From: Cupriavidus neocaledonicus
Lineage (GTDB): Bacteria > Pseudomonadota > Gammaproteobacteria > Burkholderiales > Burkholderiaceae
Assembly (NCBI RefSeq): GCF_000372525.1
Contig: NZ_AQUR01000102.1
Span: forward strand, 199,733-263,732
Direction of reading: 5' to 3'
Length of the DNA stretch: 64,000 nucleotides
Part shown: in pieces, positions 57,530-64,000 of the stretch
Position numbering within the stretch: position 1 is the stretch's first letter
How the letters are laid out: each line of letters starts with the position of its first letter
Translations under genes and position numbers: made by a program
Notes under the pieces: model-generated
Seen by the model: the letters and a program-made list of their open reading frames with translations, nothing else
What the model was told of the DNA's origin: nothing
Database searches by the model: none

Positions 57530-58564
57530 CTAAGCCGGGAACGGGATGGCGAGCTGCCTGCCCAGCGCGGTCAGCTCGCAGGTAATGGCGTCGGGCAACG
57601 CGACGCCGTGCTCGCGGCCTTCACGTTCGAGGGCGTTGCCGCGATGGCCCGGAAGCCTTGCATCGCCACCGCCGGCGGCAAGGTAGTTGCCGCTCCAATG
57701 GGCCATGTAGTCGGCGAACATGCCCGGGCCGGCGAAGGCATCGGGCCTGACGAGCCAGACAAAGCCGCCCTGGCGGCCCACGGCGCCGGCACTGCCGACG
57801 TGATTGCGCTCGGGGGAGAGCGAGTCGGCGGTGGCGCTGAGGGCGCCTGCCAGGCACTCGACCATCATGGCGATGCCGATGCCCTTGTGGCCCCCGGTGG
57901 GCAGCAGCGAACCGGCCAGCGCACGCTGTGCATCGGTGGTTGGCTGGCCCTCGGCGTCGAGCGCCCAGCCCTCGGGAATTGCTTTGCCCTCGCGGGCGGC
58001 CAGCAGGATATGGCCGCGCGCGGCGACGCTGCAGGCCACGTCGAACACGATTGGTGCATCGCCAGGCAGGGGGCAGCCGAAGGCGATCGGGTTGTGGCCG
58101 ATGGCTGGGCGGGCGAAGCCCTGCATGCCCAGCACGGGCGGCGTGCGCTGACCGACCAGGCAGAACGCTCCCGCCTCGGCGGCCAGCAGGGCATGGATGC
58201 CCAGTGCGCCGAGGTGGCCGCACGACTGCACCGCAACCAGTACGGATGCGCTCGATTCCAGCGCCTCCAGGCCAAGCTGCACCGCGTGCGGCCCGGCGAT
58301 CTGGCCCATGGCGCCATCGGCGTCCAGCACGATGCCGCCGGCAAAGCTGCGGTGAGACATCCCGGCGCCCGGATTAAAGTCGCCGGCACGCAGACGCTCG
58401 ACATACGAGGGCACGCGCGTCATGCCATGGGTCTTGTAGCCGCGCAGCTCGCTGCGAACCAGCACGGTGGCGGCCTGGATGGCGTGCTCGCGCGCCACGC
58501 CGCACGATTCGAAAACAGCAGACGTCCAGCGCTCCAGGCGGTGGACGCTCCATCGCTTAGTCAT
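57530..58564 (-). CDS. Ldh2/MDH2-family NAD(P)-dependent 2-hydroxyacid dehydrogenase
   Basis: 344 residues from ATG 58564. Family segments: VRSELRGYKTHGMTRVPSYV (with the catalytic His), GIVLDADGAMGQIAG, GHLGALGIHALLAA and LLPTGGHKGIGIAMMVE. Members oxidise malate, ureidoglycolate, sulfolactate and related acids. The start overlaps the GntR stop by four bases. Together with the SuyAB/UxaA-like pair, a sulfolactate-type or sugar-acid pathway is possible. Confidence 0.9.
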   Translation of the reverse strand: MTKRWSVHRLERWTSAVFESCGVAREHAIQAATVLVRSELRGYKTHGMTRVPSYVERLRAGDFNPGAGMSHRSFAGGIVLDADGAMGQIAGPHAVQLGLEALESSASVLVAVQSCGHLGALGIHALLAAEAGAFCLVGQRTPPVLGMQGFARPAIGHNPIAFGCPLPGDAPIVFDVACSVAARGHILLAAREGKAIPEGWALDAEGQPTTDAQRALAGSLLPTGGHKGIGIAMMVECLAGALSATADSLSPERNHVGSAGAVGRQGGFVWLVRPDAFAGPGMFADYMAHWSGNYLAAGGGDARLPGHRGNALEREGREHGVALPDAITCELTALGRQLAIPFPA

Positions 58565-59265
58565 GAGGACTTCTCCCGCACGATCATCAGCCGCTCTGAG
58601 AAGGGGGCGGCGTAGACCGACTGGTAGTAAAGCGGCTGGTCGCGCAGCGTGTAACCGCGCATTTCCATGATAAAGGCCGGCGCGTCGGCCTTCAGCCCGA
58701 TCTCGCGCGCCGCCGTGGCGGGCGCCGGGCCGAAGCGGATCCACTGGTCCACGCGCAACGTCGGCAGCGACAGCCGCTGGCCGATCAGTTCGCGCAGGTT
58801 CTTCTCCAGCGCGTCCCGGTCCAGGCCGCCAAGCTGGGCGAAGTCCTCGTCGCGCAGCCAGAACTCGCTGTAAAGGTCCAGACGCCCGCCCACGCTGATC
58901 ACGCGCTCGATGCGCACCCAGCCATCGCCGCCGAGGAACTCGGACCATGGCCCCGGGCGCTTGATACGCTTGACGGAGCGCGCGTGCACGTAGGACGGCA
59001 GCTCGTTGCCCTGCTCGTCGCGAAAGCGCAGGTAGCGCACATCCGCGGGCGCCACGCGCGTGCCGGAAACAAAGGTACCCCGCCCCTGCTCGCGCGTGAT
59101 CAGTCCGGAGTGCTTCAGCCGGATCAGCACCTTCTGGATAGTGCCCACACTAACGCCGTGCATGGCGGCCAGCTCGCCCTCTGACGGCAGGCGGTCGCCC
59201 TCGCGCAGTGCGCCGGATTCGATGGAGCGGATGATCGCGTCGGAGACGCTGTTAAGTTTGGTCAT
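58561..59265 (-). CDS. GntR-family regulator, HutC subfamily
   Basis: 234 residues. The N-terminal winged helix is typical (LREGDRLPSEGELAAMHGVS, then VGTIQKVLIRLKHSGLITRE). The C-terminal UTRA ligand domain includes RIERVISVGGRLDLYSEFWL. It lies inside the operon, six bases after the UxaA/SuyB-like gene, so it probably autoregulates the operon in response to a pathway acid. Confidence 0.93.
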   Translation of the reverse strand: MTKLNSVSDAIIRSIESGALREGDRLPSEGELAAMHGVSVGTIQKVLIRLKHSGLITREQGRGTFVSGTRVAPADVRYLRFRDEQGNELPSYVHARSVKRIKRPGPWSEFLGGDGWVRIERVISVGGRLDLYSEFWLRDEDFAQLGGLDRDALEKNLRELIGQRLSLPTLRVDQWIRFGPAPATAAREIGLKADAPAFIMEMRGYTLRDQPLYYQSVYAAPFSERLMIVREKSS

Positions 59266-59271
59266 GGTTGC

Positions 59272-60432
59272 TCAGAGGCTCAGTGCGAATCGACTGATCG
59301 CGGTCTCCCGGATATCGAGCACCTCGCTGGTCAGCCGCGTGCCGGATGCGACGTCAGTCGCATAGCCGTACAGCCGCTCGCCGAGGTCGGAGATCTTCTC
59401 TCCGCGTTGCAGGACGCCGCTGACGTCGAAGTCAATGTTGTCGGCCATGGTGTGCAGGGTATTGACGTTGCCGCACACCTTGACTGTCGGTGCCACCATG
59501 CTGCCGATCGGGTTGCCCACCCCCGTGCCGAAGAAGGTCAGCTGGCATCCGCCGGCAGCCAGCGCAGTCAGATTTTCCACTGCCGCGGCCGGTGCGTCCA
59601 TGAAATGCAGGCCTTTCTTCTGCGGGGCCTCGCCGTAGCGCAGCACGCCCACCAGCGGGCTGGTGCCGGCCTTGGCCATGGCGCCCAGCGCCTTCTCTTC
59701 GACGGTGGTCAGGCCGCCGCGCTTGTTGTCGGGCGAAGGCTGGTCCTCGCGCATGTCGACGCCGCGCGAGATGGCCAGATTCTCCATGTTGCGCACAGCG
59801 CTGACGAAGGCCTCGCGCACACGGCCGTCTGCGGCGCGTTCGGCGAACAGGTGATCGGCGCCGATGAACTCCGACGTTTCCGAAATGATCACGGTGCCGC
59901 CCTCGGCGATCAGCATGTCGGCCATGCGCCCGATCACCGGGTTGCAGCTCAGGCCCGAGGTGGTATCGGACCCGCCGCACTCCACGCCGATCACCAGCGA
60001 CGACACCGGGCATGGCACGCGGCGCGCGCGGGACGCGGCCAGGACAAGGCGGGTGGCCTTGCGGGTGCCGTCGGCAATGCAGTCAACGGTGCCGTTGGGC
60101 TGCAAGTGCACGCGTTCGACCGGCTTGCCGCTGAGCTGGATGCGGCGCGCCACTTCTTCGGTCGACGACGGCTCCAGGCCCACCAGCAGCACCGCGGCGA
60201 CGTTGGGGTTGCGCCCCAGGCCGGCCAGCGACTCGAAGGCGAAGTCCAGGTCGGCGCCGAACTGGCCGCGCACGAACAGCGTGGTGACGGGAATGCAGCC
60301 ACCCACGGTGCGGGCAATGGTGCGGGTCACCGGATTGCAGTTGTCCATCACCGAAACCACGGCGATCCAGTTGCGCACACCGACCGCGCCGTTCTCGCGG
60401 GGATATCCCAGGAAGGTTGTTGCCATCTGCAT
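59272..60432 (-). CDS. UxaA/GarD-family lyase large subunit (SuyB-like)
   Basis: 386 residues. Family segments: LGYPRENGAVGVRNWIAVVS, MDNCNPVTRTIARTV, ECGGSDTTSGLSCNPVIG and FFGTGVGNPIGSMVAPTVKV. In altronate and galactarate dehydratases this domain is fused to the SAF domain; here the SAF part is a separate gene, as in sulfolactate sulfo-lyase SuyAB. The start overlaps the SAF gene's stop by one base. Substrate: hydroxyacid dehydration or sulfite elimination; it cannot be decided from sequence alone. Confidence 0.88.
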   Translation of the reverse strand: MQMATTFLGYPRENGAVGVRNWIAVVSVMDNCNPVTRTIARTVGGCIPVTTLFVRGQFGADLDFAFESLAGLGRNPNVAAVLLVGLEPSSTEEVARRIQLSGKPVERVHLQPNGTVDCIADGTRKATRLVLAASRARRVPCPVSSLVIGVECGGSDTTSGLSCNPVIGRMADMLIAEGGTVIISETSEFIGADHLFAERAADGRVREAFVSAVRNMENLAISRGVDMREDQPSPDNKRGGLTTVEEKALGAMAKAGTSPLVGVLRYGEAPQKKGLHFMDAPAAAVENLTALAAGGCQLTFFGTGVGNPIGSMVAPTVKVCGNVNTLHTMADNIDFDVSGVLQRGEKISDLGERLYGYATDVASGTRLTSEVLDIRETAISRFALSL

Positions 60433-60722
60433 TACCCCTTGTGCAGGTCGCCGCGGGCGCGCGCCGACTCGATGTTGTGAACATGCATGTGTTCGCCGGC
60501 ACGCACCGTGCGGCTGGCGCGGCCGATGACCTGGCCGTACTTCAGGATGGTGTCTCCCGCTACCGTGTCGGCGATGCAGATCTTGTGGCCAAACGGCACG
60601 TCTTGCAGCAGCACCAGCCTGCCTTGCCGCTCGCCCTCGAGCGCACAGGGCTCGCCGGCTTCGCCGGCGTCGAGCAGGGTGGCCACATTGTCGGCGGCGT
60701 TCAGTACGATGGCTCGTGGCAT
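60432..60722 (-). CDS. SAF-domain lyase small subunit (SuyA / UxaA N-terminal-like)
   Basis: 96 residues from ATG 60722, AGGAG 8 bases before it. LLQDVPFGHKICIAD and YGQVIGRASRTVRAGEHMHV, followed by HNIES, are the SAF-domain signature with the substrate-channel histidines. It is the first gene of the six-gene leftward operon. SuyA and UxaA-N both have this size and fold. Confidence 0.88.
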   Translation of the reverse strand: MPRAIVLNAADNVATLLDAGEAGEPCALEGERQGRLVLLQDVPFGHKICIADTVAGDTILKYGQVIGRASRTVRAGEHMHVHNIESARARGDLHKG

Positions 60723-60731
60723 TTGATCAAC

Positions 60732-60876
60732 TCCTGTATAGATGTTGGGATCCAATGTAGGAAGACTGCCGGTTGATGGTCAAGCTAAAACCGGCCATAT
60801 CAGAGAAAACCACTACTCACACAGCGTAAGTCCTATATAGAAGTTTGTTGACATCGGTGCGGCCGCTGTCTATCGT
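60732..60876. promoter_or_regulatory. Divergent control region with repeated GntR-like site and a sigma-70 promoter
   Basis: Two direct copies of a 15-mer: TCCTGTATAGATGTT (60732-60746) and TCCTATATAGAAGTT (60831-60845), 13 of 15 identical. The second abuts a rightward promoter, TTGACA (60848-60853), 17 bases, TATCGT (60871-60876). The first overlaps the ribosome site of the leftward SAF gene. The TATAGA core fits HutC-type GntR operators. Confidence 0.55.
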
Positions 60877-60941
60877 CCTGACAACGGCGATGTTTGTCAG
60901 CGCCGGAACTTCGACGCTGTGAATCAACGGAGAAAGCCGAC

Positions 60942-61403
60942 ATGAACGTCATGTCACACAAGGAGAAGATCGCCAAGTTGCAGGCCCTGCGCGCGCGCCT
61001 GGACCCGCTGGAGGATTTCGGCCTCTGGTTCTGGGCCGGCATGACGGCCGGCACCCATGCCGTCAATGCAGCACTGCACCAGGCCCGCATCACGCTGGAT
61101 GACGACTGCTTTCCGACGCAACCGGGCGTCTATCTGATGCCGCAGCCCGACGGCAGCCTCAAGGCGGCGTTGCGGCCGCTGGGCGATGTACTGCATGTTG
61201 GCCGCCCAAAAGTGGAGGGCCCGGTGCCCGCCGATATCGCCGAGATGATGGAGGCGATGGAGCACATCGAACACCACCGGGATCCTTGCCTGCGCGAGGG
61301 GCTGGCGCCTACTGCCGAAATTGCGGCGGGCTGCGACGCCGCGCTGCGCCGCTGCCTTGACTTGCTGGAAGCGCGGCTGGAGGGGAATCGCCATGGACAT
61401 TGA
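60942..61403 (+). CDS. Hypothetical helical protein, paired paralogue 1
   Basis: 153 residues from ATG 60942 (GGAG 9-12 bases upstream). It is helical and soluble, without a signal or known catalytic motif. Residues around FWAGMTAGTHAVNAALHQAR align with AMLAGTHWLNALLHKL in the next gene, and both end in Leu-rich helices, so the two are paralogues and perhaps form a heterodimer. It is first in the rightward operon driven by the promoter at 60848. Confidence 0.7.
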   Translation: MNVMSHKEKIAKLQALRARLDPLEDFGLWFWAGMTAGTHAVNAALHQARITLDDDCFPTQPGVYLMPQPDGSLKAALRPLGDVLHVGRPKVEGPVPADIAEMMEAMEHIEHHRDPCLREGLAPTAEIAAGCDAALRRCLDLLEARLEGNRHGH

Positions 61404-61797
61404 ACAGCACATGGCAACGGCGCGCAGCATCGAGGCATCGCTGCGCAAGTGCACCAGCGCTGACTACGAGATGACCATCGAGGGCGCGATGCTGGCCGGC
61501 ACGCACTGGCTCAACGCGCTGCTGCACAAGCTCGGCACCACGTCGCGGCAGGCGGATGTATTCCACACGTACCTGTTGACGGTCAATGAATTCCGGCGGC
61601 TGTCGGTAGCGGCGGAAAGGCCGCTGCAGGCGCTGGCTGCGATCGAAGATGCCCGCCCGCCGTTCGTGCGCGGCAACCACCCCGGCGGCGAGGCGGCCGC
61701 CGAACGCGCGCTGGAACTGCTGTCGCTGATCCGTGCGACCGCGCAGTGCGCAGTCCAGGCATTCGCGAACGAGTCAGGCGCAGCAAGAAAAGCGTAG
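61393..61797 (+). CDS. Hypothetical helical protein, paired paralogue 2
   Basis: 134 residues; ATG 61393 lies 11 bases inside the previous gene. It shares the A-G-T-H-x-x-N-A-x-L-H segment with its neighbour. No catalytic family is recognised. The overlap suggests a stoichiometric pair. The quinone oxidoreductase gene follows after 21 bases. Confidence 0.7.
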   Translation: MDIEQHMATARSIEASLRKCTSADYEMTIEGAMLAGTHWLNALLHKLGTTSRQADVFHTYLLTVNEFRRLSVAAERPLQALAAIEDARPPFVRGNHPGGEAAAERALELLSLIRATAQCAVQAFANESGAARKA

Positions 61798-61818
61798 AGA
61801 GACGAAAAGGAGACAGCA

Positions 61819-62790
61819 GTGAAGGCAGTCCGTGTAGTGCCGGGCCCCGAGGGCGGCAAGGTCGAAGTGCAGGATATCCCCGTGCCGGCGGCGGCAGCGG
61901 GGCAGGTACTGGTGAGGGTGCGCGCGGCGGGCCTGAACCGTGGCGAAATCAACCAGGCGAAGGAGCTACGGTCGGGCGATACCATCACGACCGGCGTCGA
62001 GTTTGCCGGCGAGGTGGCGGAAGTCGGCGAGGGTGTCAACGGCTGGCGCGTGGGCGACCGCGTGATGGGCCATGGCCGCGGCTGCCAGGCGGAGTACGTG
62101 GTGGCCGATCCGATGGCGCTGATCCCGGTGCCGGATGGCCTGTCGTGGATCGATGCCGCGGCGTTCCCGAACGTCTTTATCACTGCGCATGACGCACTGG
62201 TCACGAATGGCCGCCTGGTCGCCGGCGAGTCGGTACTGGTCAACGGCGCCTCGGGCGGCGTGGCGATGGCGGCGATCCAGATCGCCTCGCTGATGGGCGC
62301 CCGTCCCGTGATCGCGTCGTCGCGCTCCGCCGCCAAGCTGGACAAGATCAGCCAGTTCGGCGTGGATGTCGGCATCGATGCGTCGCGCGACGACCAGGTC
62401 GAGGCGGTCCTGGCGGCCACCGGCAACAAGGGTGTCGACATCATCATCGACACGGTAGGCGGTCCGGTGTTCGAAGCCAATATGCAAAGCCTGGCGGTCA
62501 AGGGCCGCCTGGTGAACATCGCGCGGCTGGGTTCCGCGACTGCGCAGATCGACCTGACGCAGCTCTGGCTCAAGCGCCTGCAGCTGATTGGCGTGACCTT
62601 CCGCACCCGCACGGAACAGGAGCGGCTGGAGTGCATCCAGGCCTGCGCCCGGGACATGCTGCCATTTCTGCGCGCGGGCCGCGTGCGCCTGCCGATCGAC
62701 CGGACCTTTGCCCTGACCGACATTGACGCTGCCCACGCATACATGAAACAAGACCAGCACGTCGGCAAGATCGTATTGCTGATCGGCTGA
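61819..62790 (+). CDS. Zinc-independent MDR quinone oxidoreductase-like protein
   Basis: 323 residues from GTG 61819, AAAAGGAG before it. GVEFAGEVAEVGEGVNGWRV and the NADP-binding VLVNGASGGVAMAAIQIASL are typical of quinone oxidoreductase/zinc-binding dehydrogenase-like MDR proteins. The zinc-binding cysteines of alcohol dehydrogenases are absent. It probably reduces a quinone or an alpha,beta-unsaturated carbonyl in the operon's pathway. Confidence 0.88.
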   Translation: MKAVRVVPGPEGGKVEVQDIPVPAAAAGQVLVRVRAAGLNRGEINQAKELRSGDTITTGVEFAGEVAEVGEGVNGWRVGDRVMGHGRGCQAEYVVADPMALIPVPDGLSWIDAAAFPNVFITAHDALVTNGRLVAGESVLVNGASGGVAMAAIQIASLMGARPVIASSRSAAKLDKISQFGVDVGIDASRDDQVEAVLAATGNKGVDIIIDTVGGPVFEANMQSLAVKGRLVNIARLGSATAQIDLTQLWLKRLQLIGVTFRTRTEQERLECIQACARDMLPFLRAGRVRLPIDRTFALTDIDAAHAYMKQDQHVGKIVLLIG

Positions 62791-62821
62791 ATCCACAAAG
62801 AAGCCTGAGACAAGAGGAGAC

Positions 62822-63619
62822 ATGATGACAATCCAGATCAAGCCGCTGACCGGCTCCGTGGCGGCAGCCGTGACCGGTGTCGACCTGAACCAACCGCTCG
62901 ACGATGCCAGCTTCGAGATCCTGCACCGAGCCTTCCTCGAGTATGGCGTGCTGGTGTTCCGCGGCCAGCACCTTCAGCCTGCCGCCCAGGTCGCGTTTGC
63001 CAGGCGTTGGGGCAAGCCAGTGCAGGGCAACCCCTTGCTCAAGGGTCTGACAGAGTTCCCGGAACTGGCCCAGGTCACCAATATCCCCAAGGAAACCGCC
63101 TCGACCGAGGCCTGGCATTCGGATTCGATCTATACCGAGGTGCCGCCCAAGATCTCGATTCTCTCGGCAGTGACCATCCCCGTCGGCGGCGACACCATGT
63201 GGTGCAACCAGTATGTCTCGTACGACCGCCTGTCGCCGGCGATGCAGCGCATGATCGAAGGGCTGCGGGCCCGGTTCTCCGGCACGCGGCTGGCCAAGAT
63301 GACCGGTTCGGACAAGGTCCCCACGGCAGTGCACCCGATCGTGCGCACGCACCCGGAGACGGGGCGCAAGGCGCTCTATGTAGGCCACCCTGATACCGCG
63401 CAGTGCATCGAAGGCATGACCGAGGCGGAGAGCCGTCCGCTGCTCGACTTCCTGTACGAGCACTCGGTGACGCCGGACAACGTCTACCGCCATATGTGGC
63501 AAGAGGGCGATGTACTGATGTGGGACAACCGCTGCACCATGCACTATGCCGTGCATGACTACGGCAACGCCGAGCGGATACTGAACCGCGTCACGCTGGA
63601 AGGGGACGTGCCCCGCTGA
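62822..63619 (+). CDS. TauD/TfdA-family Fe(II)/2-oxoglutarate dioxygenase
   Basis: 265 residues, GAGGAG before ATG 62822 (62825 also possible). The facial triad is visible: H-x-D in WHSDSIYTEVPPK and the distal His in WDNRCTMHYAVHDYG; the following R (AERILNR) fits the 2-oxoglutarate ligand. Members release sulfite from taurine or cleave ether-linked acids. With a SuyAB-like lyase across the divergent promoter, an organosulfonate or hydroxyacid substrate is plausible but unproven. Confidence 0.9.
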   Translation: MMTIQIKPLTGSVAAAVTGVDLNQPLDDASFEILHRAFLEYGVLVFRGQHLQPAAQVAFARRWGKPVQGNPLLKGLTEFPELAQVTNIPKETASTEAWHSDSIYTEVPPKISILSAVTIPVGGDTMWCNQYVSYDRLSPAMQRMIEGLRARFSGTRLAKMTGSDKVPTAVHPIVRTHPETGRKALYVGHPDTAQCIEGMTEAESRPLLDFLYEHSVTPDNVYRHMWQEGDVLMWDNRCTMHYAVHDYGNAERILNRVTLEGDVPR

Positions 63620-63719
63620 GTAGTACCGCCAATACCGGCGCCCTTTGCCTTAGATCCGGCGGTGGCGCCCGGCATCAAGGGCCTGTCCGGTTTGCGGACG
63701 GGACCAAACGGAGACTGAT

Positions 63720-64000
63720 ATGCAGATAGGGATCCCGACTGAGACGCGGGCGGGGGAAGCGCGTGTTGCCGCGACACCGGAGACCGTCAAGAAATACGTC
63801 GCCCAGGGCCACAAGGTGGTGGTGCAGGCCGGTGCCGGCCTGAACGCCAGCCAGCCCGACAGCGCGTATGAGGCGGTCGGCGCCACCATCGGCAGCGCCG
63901 CCGACGCGCTCGGCGCGCAACTGGTGCTGAAGGTGCGCGCGCCCGATGCCGCCGAGCTGGCGCAGATGAAGCCCGGCGCGGTGCTGGTGGGCATGCTCAA
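63720..64000 (+). CDS. pntA: NAD(P) transhydrogenase alpha subunit, 5' part
   Basis: The first 93 codons from ATG 63720 (CGGAGA upstream); the gene runs out of the window. MQIGIPTETRAGEARVAATP and VKKYVAQGHKVVVQAGAG are the start of the PntA / alanine-dehydrogenase-like domain. Full enzymes couple hydride transfer between NADH and NADP+ to proton movement. It follows the dioxygenase by 100 bases and may be an independent housekeeping operon. Confidence 0.85.
   Translation, partial: MQIGIPTETRAGEARVAATPETVKKYVAQGHKVVVQAGAGLNASQPDSAYEAVGATIGSAADALGAQLVLKVRAPDAAELAQMKPGAVLVGML

Overview
The window is GC-rich beta-proteobacterial DNA. Its gene content (type III secretion genes, Bug-type binding proteins, an oxalate/formate-type MFS carrier, a staphyloferrin-like siderophore locus, dense short-spaced operons) points to Cupriavidus or a close relative in Burkholderiaceae. 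This assignment is inference from gene content and codon use; no rRNA is present. I see no tRNA, rRNA, IS element, CRISPR array or integrase.

Layout: (1) 1-3.8 kb: the end of a GNAT acetyltransferase and two tandem exported DUF1254/DUF1214 proteins. (2) 3.9-18.3 kb: a type III secretion (T3SS) core, with sctR-sctQ leftward and sctV-S-C-D-(F)-I-J-K-L-N-O-T-U rightward from one divergent promoter region. No translocon, needle-length ruler (SctP), gatekeeper (SctW) or chaperone gene is seen here, and SctU has lost its NPTH self-cleavage motif. (3) 18.3-24.4 kb: a REPIN-like hairpin pair, a solo autoinducer-binding LuxR regulator, an MFS carrier, an exported SRPBCC protein, a LysR regulator and a DUF1445 protein. 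(4) 24.5-35.2 kb: one 3561-residue protein that contains a glutamate-racemase-like domain between two D-glutamate-cyclase (DUF4392) domains, plus DUF4781-like, kinase-like and LysM-like parts. (5) 35-39 kb: a Fic protein, an AT-richer 1-kb gap with a candidate small RNA and operators, and an OxlT-like carrier. (6) 39-42 kb: AraC regulator, dienelactone hydrolase, SRPBCC protein. (7) 42-51 kb: a six-gene, Fur-box-controlled carboxylate siderophore operon and a membrane-anchored LuxR-type regulator. (8) 51-64 kb: a nuclease-fold-like protein, then a GntR-containing catabolic operon (UxaA/SuyAB-like pair, Ldh2-type dehydrogenase, indolepyruvate oxidoreductase, Bug protein) divergent from two paired small proteins, a quinone oxidoreductase, a TauD-type dioxygenase and the start of pntA.

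The main discovery candidate joins regions 2-4. A conserved promoter element of the form CTACGA..CC..GTA.TGG, followed after 19-21 bases by a -10-like hexamer, lies in the correct orientation upstream of sctQ, sctV, the SRPBCC gene and the giant gene. The DUF1445 gene next to the giant gene encodes the other half of the mammalian D-glutamate cyclase architecture. I infer a regulon coupling this T3SS to a giant D-glutamate-handling protein that may be a secreted effector.
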